A stretch of 5,468 bases of DNA from Sedimentisphaerales bacterium (GTDB lineage: Bacteria; Planctomycetota; Phycisphaerae; Sedimentisphaerales; SM23-30): positions 1 through 5,468 of the forward strand of contig JAFGDI010000268.1 in the NCBI GenBank assembly GCA_016932145.1, read 5' to 3'. Each line of letters starts with the position of its first letter. Position 1 is the stretch's first letter. This document shows, piece after piece, positions 1 to 5,466 of the stretch. The notes beneath the pieces were generated by a model that had not been told where the DNA came from, ran no database searches, and saw only the letters and a list, made by a program, of their open reading frames with translations. Both the position numbers and the translations under genes were made by a program.

Positions 1-274
1 AATCTGCACCCTGAGGAATAATAACAGCTTCATTGCCGATAGCTATCTGACAATCGCCATTTTGCTGGGAGATAATATAAACAGCCAGCGGGTCAATCTC
101 AGAACTGGTCGCAGAATGGGCATTGGCAGGTAACTCAGCCGCCAAAAAGCCCTCCTGCTGACTGAAATTAACCGTCATAATAAAGAAGATGAGCAAAAGG
201 AATACCACATCGATAAGAGGTACCATGCGTGCCTGTATTGAGTTTTTGCTTTTTCTTGTGGCAATTCGTCGCAT
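1..274 (-). CDS. exbD: ExbD/TolR-family proton-channel subunit, 3' end cut by window edge
   Basis: Only the first 91 residues lie in the window; the rest runs off the left edge. ExbD/TolR proteins partner with an ExbB/TolQ ring in the inner membrane and turn the proton gradient into work on the outer membrane. What is seen: a basic cytoplasmic N-terminus (MRRIATRKSKNS), then one membrane span at about residues 18-37 opening with the family signature VPLIDVVFLLLIFF. Asp22 in that span matches the proton-relay aspartate of ExbD/TolR. A periplasmic domain follows (QQEGFLAAELP, then AVYIISQQNG). The ATG at 274 is chosen because it gives the usual short basic tail; the in-frame Met17 would remove it. 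No good Shine-Dalgarno is visible, and an inverted repeat lies 9 bases upstream. No exbB partner is in the window; it may lie further downstream. ExbD and TolR cannot be told apart here. Confidence 0.9.
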   Translation of the reverse strand, partial: MRRIATRKSKNSIQARMVPLIDVVFLLLIFFIMTVNFSQQEGFLAAELPANAHSATSSEIDPLAVYIISQQNGDCQIAIGNEAVIIPQGAD

Positions 275-283
275 TATAATGAG

Positions 284-299
284 TAACCGTACACGGTTA
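284..299. repeat. Compact inverted repeat just upstream of exbD
   Basis: The sequence TAACCGTACACGGTTA has perfect 7-base arms (TAACCGT and ACGGTTA) around a 2-base centre. It lies in the 64-base gap between the HD-GYP stop and the exbD ATG, ending 9 bases before that ATG. The tight centre suits a dimeric repressor site better than an RNA hairpin, but either could control exbD. On the minus strand a TATAAT overlaps the exbD start at 278-273 with a TTAACC 16 bases upstream, so the repeat would sit between the two boxes of a weak promoter. The symmetry is seen directly; any function is inference. Confidence 0.55.
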
Positions 300-338
300 A
301 TTTCTTGTCTGGTGACATTGGGCGATTAAACCGCATAA

Positions 339-1568
339 TCAGGGATAATGCAGGTCAAACATATCTTTGGGGTCAAGATCTGTCAGTTCGGCATCATAAG
401 AATCATTTTGCAAACTGGTCATATCATAACCGGCATAGCTCTGTACAATAAGATCAGGAGAACTGCCCAGTTCACGAACCACCCCGGCAACCTGAGGAGA
501 TTCCGGATCGCCAAATTCATCATAGGCAACAACGACCTTGGGATTGAATGGTTTTTTATCATTATAACGGACAACAACAGCCCATTTTCCAGAGGTTAAA
601 AGCAGCTTGGCCCCGATCGGAAAAGGCTGAACAATACCGGCGAAAACCTTTAATACTACCGGGTCATAACAACGACTGACCGGGCTATAAAGCATTTCAT
701 GCAGGACAACAGCCGGGTGCCTGGCCTTTTTGTATATCTTATCACAAACCGCTGAGCTATAGGCATCAGTAACCCTTATTATTCTGGCGAAGATATTGAC
801 CTTATCGCCTGGCAATCGATTAGGATAACCCGTACCATCATTATTTTCATGATGCGACTTGATTATGAGTTTGACCATCGGGTCAATTAGCTCAGGCAGC
901 ATATCAGCCCCAACCATAGGATGCTGCCTGACTTTTTCCAGCTCTTCTTCAGTAAGCGGCTCGGCCTTACTATAAAGATAAGAAAGAGGGACCATGCCAA
1001 TATCATGCAAAAGAGCAGCGGTTGCCAGCGGGTTAATATCCATGGCATTTTTCACGACCTTAGCAGCAGATAATCGCTCTCTTTCGGCCTTGATATAATT
1101 TTTAATGGTATTACCAACCAGCAGGCTCAGATAAAAAACATTAGATGAATGTTCCTGCAAATAATCGTCCCAGGACATAGTTCTTTCGATAACAGCATTA
1201 GTAACCGGATTAGTAAGAATATAATCCATCATTTCGGCGACCGTCTGCTGTAAACCGGCGACATTTTTGGCGTCAAGGGTAACACCATCTCGCAGTTGCG
1301 TGCTGATCTTACCGGCTACCTTGGCCATAGATTGCCTGCTCCTGCGAGAGACCTCATAGTCTTTGGTATCATCATGGAAATCGATAAGAGCATCGAGGAA
1401 CGGGTCTTTAATACTGATAACGGCATCAGGCACGAGTCTCTTAAGCGAAGCGATGTCCCGGTCAGTAATGCAGTGTCCCGCCGGACGCAGCATACTATAC
1501 TGATTCATCAGGTTAGCCGCGAGCTTCATGCCTGGCTCAATCTCATCAAGTTTTAATAAAATCGGCAC
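339..1568 (-). CDS. HD-GYP domain protein, putative cyclic-di-GMP phosphodiesterase
   Basis: A cytoplasmic protein of 409 residues from the GTG start chosen here. The HD-GYP family hydrolyses cyclic di-GMP using a metal pair. What is seen: an N-terminal segment of the type often found before HD-GYP domains (MPILLKLDEIEPGMKLA), then the domain at about residues 120-300. Putative metal ligands are His140, His188-Asp189, His216, His239-His240 and Asp268, with the full signature HHENNDGTGYP at 239-249. The usual HDIGK is HDIGM here (Met192), so a conserved lysine near the substrate is missing. Residue 136 is Tyr where three-metal members have Glu, suggesting a two-metal site. A C-terminal region (about 315-350, PIGAKLLLTSGKWAVVVR) resembles the small beta domain after some HD-GYP domains. 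There is no membrane span or receiver domain. The start at 1568 is preferred to an in-frame TTG at 1586 because GAGAGG lies 7 bases upstream of the GTG. It begins 21 bases after the ftsH stop, so the two are probably co-transcribed. Confidence 0.93.
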   Translation of the reverse strand: MPILLKLDEIEPGMKLAANLMNQYSMLRPAGHCITDRDIASLKRLVPDAVISIKDPFLDALIDFHDDTKDYEVSRRSRQSMAKVAGKISTQLRDGVTLDAKNVAGLQQTVAEMMDYILTNPVTNAVIERTMSWDDYLQEHSSNVFYLSLLVGNTIKNYIKAERERLSAAKVVKNAMDINPLATAALLHDIGMVPLSYLYSKAEPLTEEELEKVRQHPMVGADMLPELIDPMVKLIIKSHHENNDGTGYPNRLPGDKVNIFARIIRVTDAYSSAVCDKIYKKARHPAVVLHEMLYSPVSRCYDPVVLKVFAGIVQPFPIGAKLLLTSGKWAVVVRYNDKKPFNPKVVVAYDEFGDPESPQVAGVVRELGSSPDLIVQSYAGYDMTSLQNDSYDAELTDLDPKDMFDLHYP

Positions 1569-1575
1569 AAAGATA

Positions 1576-1581
1576 CCTCTC
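1576..1581 (-). promoter_or_regulatory. Ribosome binding site that decides the HD-GYP start
   Basis: GAGAGG on the minus strand sits 7 bases before the GTG at 1568, an ideal Shine-Dalgarno spacing. The upstream in-frame TTG at 1586 lies before this motif and has only AGCTTTGATAA in front of it, with no purine-rich site. The site lies in the short gap after the ftsH stop, so ribosomes ending ftsH could re-initiate here. Confidence 0.75.
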
Positions 1582-1589
1582 GTCAATTA

Positions 1590-3632
1590 TCAAAGCTGTT
1601 CATCATCAGCAGAACGATCATCATTAATAGCTGTCTTACCATTATCTGTTTGAGTTTGAGCCTGACTGGCAATAAACTTATTCTGTTCAACTGCCAGCAG
1701 ATCAGCAACAGTAGGCCGGTCGATCTTCTGGCCATTTATGATCATCTGCACTTCATCGCCATCGATCGTTTCATATTTTTCCAATGCCTGACAGAGATTC
1801 TCCACTATTTCACGATTACTTTCAAGGATCTGGCGAACTTCAACATAAGCAGAATCAATTATAGACCGTATCTCAGCATCGATATCCTGAGCTGTCTTTT
1901 CTGAATGGTCACGCGAAAAGGTCATATCACCGAACGGACCAGTCTGGCCCGGCAGATTATAATGCACAAAACCCAGCTTTTCGCTCATACCCCACTCAGT
2001 GACCATAGCCTTGGCCATGCCCGTAGCCTGCATAATGTCGCCTTTAACTCCACTGGTAATATCACCGCAGAATATAGACTCAGCAACCTGTCCGGCCAGA
2101 CATACCTTGATATAGTCCAGACAGAATGACTTATTATAATAATGACGGTCTTTTTCAGGCAAAGAGAAAGTAGCACCACCCATACGGCCGCGAGGTATAA
2201 CACTAACCTTGTGTATCGGGTCGGTATTTTTGAGCATAGCCTGCACCAGAGCATGACCAGCTTCGTGGTAGGCAGTATTTTTCCGCTCCTTGTGATCAAC
2301 CATTTTACTGCGGTCAGCCCGACCCCAGCGAACCTTATCGCGTGCCTCTTCCAGGTCAACCATTTCCACAGCATCTTTTTCACTGAGTGTTGCCTGTATG
2401 GCAGCCTCATTTATTATCGCTTCCAGATCGGCACCACTGAACATAGGAGTGGCTTTGGCCAGTCTTTCCAGGTCAACATCGCCAGCCATTTTGATCTTGC
2501 GGGCATGAACTTCCAAAATACCTTTACGACCTTTAACATCGGGTAAAGAGACAAAAACCTGCCGGTCAAATCGACCCGGCCTGGTAAGGGCATTATCCAG
2601 CACATCGGCCCGGTTAGTAGCAGCCATAACGATCACCTGATCATTAGTGCTGAACCCGTCCATTTCAACCAGAATAGCATTAAGGGTCTGTTCCCTTTCA
2701 TCATTGCCACCGCCGGCGATACCAGAGCCGCGTTTACGGCCAACGGCATCTATCTCATCAAGGAAGATAATACAAGGAGAATTATCCTTGGCCTGCTTAA
2801 ACAGATCGCGAACGCGGGAAGCACCCACGCCAACAAACATTTCTACGAAGTCGCTACCAGATATACTAAAAAACGGGACATCAGCCTCACCGGCAATAGC
2901 CTTGGCCATGAGCGTCTTACCGCAACCCGGCTCACCGATCAGCAGTACGCCACGAGGGATACGGCCGCCGAGCCGCTGGAACTTACGCGGATTACGCAGG
3001 AACTGAATTATTTCCTGAACTTCATCTTTTGCCTCGTCAATACCGGCAACATCTTTAAATGTAACCTTTGACTGCTCCCGATTATGCACTGTATGGCGGC
3101 TGCGGCCAAAATTACCCAGAATGCCACCGCCCCCTTTCATCTGCCGGAAGAAGAAGAAATACATAAAGGCAAAAATAAGCAGCCAGGGTAAAATCGACAA
3201 GAGCAGAGTATTCCACAAACTGGGCTTCTCAAATTTCAGGCTTACATTATTATCAACTGCCTTTTCGCTTACGGTATCGATAACCTCACCGGGAACAGTC
3301 ACATAAAATGACTTTTCCTTAGGGTCACGCCCCACCATAGCATCATCCTTGAGCTGGCCTTTAATAACATTTTCGGTACAGGTAAGACTCAAAACCGGCT
3401 TTTCACTGTTCTCGATTCTGGCTATGAGTTCATCATAGGTTATTTCCACACCCTGGTCTGAAAAACCCTCAAAAATTGAAGAGCTTAACAATACCAGCAT
3501 TACTAACAAAATAAAGAAGTTAGCACCACCACCGGGCTTAATATTGAGAAAGCCGATCGGCTTTTTCTTATCATTGCCGCGATTGGGCTCTTTATTGTCT
3601 TTATTATCTTTTTTATTGTTATCCTGGGCCAT
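1590..3632 (-). CDS. ftsH: ATP-dependent zinc metalloprotease FtsH
   Basis: A membrane-anchored AAA+ protease of 680 residues (E. coli FtsH has 644) that forms hexamers and degrades misfolded membrane proteins and selected soluble substrates. What is seen, in order: a hydrophilic Lys/Asn/Asp-rich N-terminus (1-35); first membrane span about 38-55; periplasmic domain about 56-138; second span about 140-163; Gly-rich linker; AAA+ domain with Walker A GEPGCGKT (233-240), pore motif FVG (266-268), Walker B IIFLDEID (288-295) and second region of homology ATNRADVLDNALTRPGRFDR (338-357); then the protease domain with HEAGH (456-460) and a likely third zinc ligand, Asp532. The C-terminal tail (about 650-680) is polar and acidic. 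Walker A differs from the common GPPGTGKT at two positions but keeps the essential Gly-Lys-Thr. The ATG is firm, since an in-frame TAG stands immediately before it. It lies between lptE and the HD-GYP gene in the same orientation. All catalytic residues are present, so it should be active. Confidence 0.99.
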   Translation of the reverse strand: MAQDNNKKDNKDNKEPNRGNDKKKPIGFLNIKPGGGANFFILLVMLVLLSSSIFEGFSDQGVEITYDELIARIENSEKPVLSLTCTENVIKGQLKDDAMVGRDPKEKSFYVTVPGEVIDTVSEKAVDNNVSLKFEKPSLWNTLLLSILPWLLIFAFMYFFFFRQMKGGGGILGNFGRSRHTVHNREQSKVTFKDVAGIDEAKDEVQEIIQFLRNPRKFQRLGGRIPRGVLLIGEPGCGKTLMAKAIAGEADVPFFSISGSDFVEMFVGVGASRVRDLFKQAKDNSPCIIFLDEIDAVGRKRGSGIAGGGNDEREQTLNAILVEMDGFSTNDQVIVMAATNRADVLDNALTRPGRFDRQVFVSLPDVKGRKGILEVHARKIKMAGDVDLERLAKATPMFSGADLEAIINEAAIQATLSEKDAVEMVDLEEARDKVRWGRADRSKMVDHKERKNTAYHEAGHALVQAMLKNTDPIHKVSVIPRGRMGGATFSLPEKDRHYYNKSFCLDYIKVCLAGQVAESIFCGDITSGVKGDIMQATGMAKAMVTEWGMSEKLGFVHYNLPGQTGPFGDMTFSRDHSEKTAQDIDAEIRSIIDSAYVEVRQILESNREIVENLCQALEKYETIDGDEVQMIINGQKIDRPTVADLLAVEQNKFIASQAQTQTDNGKTAINDDRSADDEQL

Positions 3633-3670
3633 CTACTTTTTTAAGCCTTTCATAAATAAGGTTAAGCGAC

Positions 3671-3714
3671 GGTAAAGTAAAAAACTGATCAGGCTGAAAA
3701 CGCCCTACTTTACC
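3671..3714. repeat. Inverted repeat spanning the lptE stop, in the lptE-ftsH gap
   Basis: Perfect 9-base arms, GGTAAAGTA and TACTTTACC on the plus strand at 3671-3679 and 3706-3714, enclose 26 bases. In the minus-strand transcript the stem could grow inward by three G-U pairs, because GGG after one arm faces UUU before the other. A short palindrome (CTGATCAG) lies in the loop. The first arm in the transcript includes the lptE stop codon and the structure ends 38 bases before the ftsH ATG. No U-run follows it on the minus strand, so it is not a classical intrinsic terminator. It could be an RNA processing or stability element; that is inference. Confidence 0.55.
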
Positions 3715-4228
3715 AGCCAACTTCCATTGCATTAACAATATCAACTGCCATTTTATTGACCGCTTCTCTACTGGCGGCTTCAATACTATCATTCATCAGG
3801 GCGGCATAATTGCCACTGAAACGGAATCTCTGTTTGTCCAACAATAACTCGCCGGTACGAAGGTCTTTCCAGGTAACCTCAGCTACAACTAATACCTGTT
3901 CCTGCATCGGCCGGTCCAGCTCTCGCTGCTGGTTCAATATTCTTTCAGTCACATTTAATATTCGCCCATAGAGGACGGTATCAGCTTGCTTACGGTCCTG
4001 ACATATTTTATAGGGAGTATTAGCACCTATACGGGTTACCAGGGCCATGGTCAGGTCATATTCCACACCACGCCGGAAACTATCAGAATCAAACATATCA
4101 ACACAAATAGTCTCAATATTATCATCATAGAGCAATTGGGTGCTGTAACCTCTTTCCGGGTCAACACTATCACAACCAACTGCGGCAAAAGCCAAAAACA
4201 CAAACACTAATAAACTGAAAATTTTCAT
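3710..4228 (-). CDS. lptE: LptE-like LPS-assembly lipoprotein
   Basis: A predicted lipoprotein of 172 residues, close to the usual LptE size. LptE plugs and assembles the LptD barrel that places lipopolysaccharide in the outer leaflet. What is seen: a lipoprotein signal peptide (MKIFSLLVFVFLAFAAVGC) with the lipidated residue at Cys19, then a mature domain with LptE-like order: a GYS segment, a strand and helix with RRGVEYDLTMALVTRI, an ADTVLYGRI strand, a strand pair around VLVVAEVTWKDLRTGE, and a C-terminal helix ending in Trp. Asp20 directly follows the Cys; in enterobacteria this marks inner-membrane retention. The ATG at 4228 places the signal peptide correctly. An in-frame GTG at 4240 preceded by AAAAGG would add only four residues (MVEN) and cannot be excluded. 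Its position between a BamD-like gene and ftsH supports an envelope role. Family assignment is by pattern, as LptE diverges fast. Confidence 0.78.
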   Translation of the reverse strand: MKIFSLLVFVFLAFAAVGCDSVDPERGYSTQLLYDDNIETICVDMFDSDSFRRGVEYDLTMALVTRIGANTPYKICQDRKQADTVLYGRILNVTERILNQQRELDRPMQEQVLVVAEVTWKDLRTGELLLDKQRFRFSGNYAALMNDSIEAASREAVNKMAVDIVNAMEVGW

Positions 4229-4269
4229 ATTTTCTACCACAACGCCTTTTGTATCGCGTTATTTGATCT

Positions 4270-4297
4270 ATAATAATAAATTACCGCAAAGTTACAA
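4270..4297 (-). promoter_or_regulatory. Weak promoter candidate before lptE
   Basis: On the minus strand TTGTAA (4297-4292) and TATTAT (4275-4270) stand 16 bases apart in the gap between the BamD-like gene and lptE. Each box matches the sigma-70 consensus at four or five of six bases. This could give lptE-ftsH a separate internal promoter, but an A+T-rich gap yields such matches by chance. Confidence 0.25.
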
Positions 4298-4342
4298 TAC
4301 CAGTCACCAGCACAAACAATACTGTCTCGCTACCGGCCAATA

Positions 4343-5269
4343 TTATCTTCCCTGTGCCTTCTTTATATTTTCTATCGCCCTGCTGGCAAATTCACTCTGC
4401 GGGTCCATCTCTATTACATTATTCCAGTAAACAACAGCCTGAGCGATACGACCAGTACGATAATAGTAATCAGCGATCTCGTATTCCTTTTGCACCTGCT
4501 GATCTTTAATCCAGGCAAGCCGCTGCTCGACTTCAAGAGCCTGGGCCTTCTCCGGGAACCGCTCCTTGAATTGATTATATAGCACTACTGCCTCTTCCAG
4601 GCAAATAGTATCATAATAAATACCTTCATACTGCATATACTTGGACTGGGCTTCCTGATACATGGCACGCGGGAAATGACAGCTATTTTCATAAGAGACA
4701 ACTATGCGATGGTATTCCTGCTCAGCTTCAAAGAATTTACCCTTACGATAATAATGGTCAGCCCTGAGCATTATAGCCCTGGCTCCTGACTCAGAACCTG
4801 GCCAGCGGGCATCAATATCATCAAGTATTTTAAGACCCTCATAAGCAGCCGGTATCCAGAATATCTTCCAGAACCTGCGTTTGGCACCAGCCAGAAAACG
4901 CTGTGCTATATCTGTTTCTTTGTCAATAAGATATGAAAAAGAGTCGGTGGCACCAAATTGATCCAGTATTTTATCGTAAGCTTCATAGGCCTGATAATAA
5001 TCACCTTTAGCATAAAGCGAGTCTGCCTGAAGCATGAGAACACGCTCCATATAGGGAGAAGATGGATAATCCTTAACCAGCCGAGCAGCTTGTTTGGCTG
5101 CCTTATCATTCTTACCGGAATCATAATTGCTCTGAATTTCCTGTAATTCAGACTGTGTCAGGTCAGGATTTTCTATCTTTGGCTTACTACAGCCACTAAA
5201 AAGCCCGGCCAGAACCAGTAAAAACAGGGTAATTAATACTCGCTGCCTGGCCCAAACATTTGTCGCCAT
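4343..5269 (-). CDS. bamD: BamD-like outer-membrane assembly lipoprotein with TPR-type repeats
   Basis: A predicted lipoprotein of 308 residues, longer than E. coli BamD (about 245). BamD is the TPR-repeat lipoprotein of the BAM complex, which inserts beta-barrel proteins into the outer membrane. What is seen: a signal peptide with hydrophobic core LITLFLLVLAGLF and lipobox ending FSGC, so Cys27 would be lipidated; Ser28 follows it, compatible with outer-membrane sorting. Then come TPR-like helix pairs, at about 45-69, 74-105 (ADSLYAKGDYYQAYEAYDKIL), 160-195 (ADHYYRKGKFFEAEQEYHRI), 200-240 and 262-290 (ADYYYRTGRIAQAVVYWNNV). A segment at 120-150, with RRFWKIFWIP followed by EGLKILDDID, breaks the repeat pattern and is not typical of proteobacterial BamD. 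The ATG has AAAGGG 7 bases upstream. It is the first gene of the unit and lies next to lptE, which supports an outer-membrane role. A more general TPR or YbgF/CpoB-like lipoprotein is the alternative. Confidence 0.8.
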   Translation of the reverse strand: MATNVWARQRVLITLFLLVLAGLFSGCSKPKIENPDLTQSELQEIQSNYDSGKNDKAAKQAARLVKDYPSSPYMERVLMLQADSLYAKGDYYQAYEAYDKILDQFGATDSFSYLIDKETDIAQRFLAGAKRRFWKIFWIPAAYEGLKILDDIDARWPGSESGARAIMLRADHYYRKGKFFEAEQEYHRIVVSYENSCHFPRAMYQEAQSKYMQYEGIYYDTICLEEAVVLYNQFKERFPEKAQALEVEQRLAWIKDQQVQKEYEIADYYYRTGRIAQAVVYWNNVIEMDPQSEFASRAIENIKKAQGR

Positions 5270-5276
5270 ATAACGG

Positions 5277-5282
5277 CCCTTT
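5277..5282 (-). promoter_or_regulatory. Ribosome binding site of the BamD-like gene
   Basis: AAAGGG on the minus strand lies 7 bases before the ATG at 5269 and supports that start. It forms the end of a 12-base word, ATTTATGAAAGG (5289-5278), that recurs exactly upstream of ftsH at 3657-3646. Confidence 0.7.
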
Positions 5283-5290
5283 CATAAATC

Positions 5291-5299
5291 TTTATATCA
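5291..5299 (-). promoter_or_regulatory. Extended -10 promoter candidate close to the BamD-like gene
   Basis: TGATATAAA on the minus strand fits an extended -10 element (TG, one base, then TATAAA). Upstream, TATTGT at 16 bases and TTGTTT at 14 bases are poor -35 boxes. If used, it would give a leader of only about 15 bases. It is secondary to the stronger promoter at 5438-5466. Confidence 0.25.
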
Positions 5300-5396
5300 T
5301 AAGGGTATATAAACAATACCACCTGCAAGCATACTCCACCGGAATTTCACATCTCTGTTGAGTTAAGCCAAAGGCAACAAAACAGAAAAGTTCTTT

Positions 5397-5420
5397 ATTT
5401 GCAACGGGTTAATTGCAAAC
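5397..5420 (-). other. Small hairpin near the 5' end of the predicted leader RNA
   Basis: On the minus strand GTTTGCAAT and GTTGCAAAT can pair over nine positions (seven Watson-Crick pairs plus a G-U at each end) around a six-base loop, TAACCC. It would begin about a dozen bases after the predicted transcription start and could protect the 5' end or control the leader. No T-run follows directly, so it does not look like an attenuator. The rest of the leader, down to the ATG at 5269, matches no riboswitch or RNA family that I recognise. Confidence 0.4.
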
Positions 5421-5437
5421 ACAAAGCCGGGAATCCG

Positions 5438-5466
5438 ATTATAATCGACACTAAATTTATTTTCAA
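5438..5466 (-). promoter_or_regulatory. Main sigma-70-type promoter of the cluster
   Basis: On the minus strand TTGAAA (5466-5461, five of six consensus bases) and a perfect TATAAT (5443-5438) are separated by exactly 17 bases. Transcription would start near 5431, giving a leader of about 160 bases before the BamD-like ATG. The -10 box lies inside a perfect 12-base palindrome, CGATTATAATCG (5436-5447), a possible operator. This is the best promoter match I found in the window. Confidence 0.6.

Noticed and set aside
348..1556. Plus-strand frames opposite the HD-GYP gene
   Set aside because: No domain or convincing start signal, and the minus strand carries a full catalytic signature.
1985..2605. 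Long minus-strand frames in another phase inside ftsH
   Set aside because: They overlap the AAA+ and protease coding of ftsH, show no recognisable domain and are shadows of its codon pattern.
2142..3006. Plus-strand open frames of 119-134 codons opposite ftsH
   Set aside because: The proteins look like antisense translations (Ser/Pro/Arg-rich or mixed) with no domain, and the opposite strand is firmly coding.
4241..4342. Possible intrinsic terminator after the BamD-like gene
   Set aside because: No GC-rich stem followed by a T-run is present on either strand, so read-through into lptE is more likely.
3986..5146. Plus-strand frames opposite lptE and bamD, one with hydrophobic stretches
   Set aside because: The hydrophobicity comes from reading A+T-rich TPR and LptE coding backwards; no membrane-protein family is recognisable.
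5413..5445. Divergent plus-strand promoter using the palindromic TATAAT
   Set aside because: The only -35-like box (TTGCAA at 5413) is 21 bases away, outside the usual range, and no plus-strand gene follows within the window.
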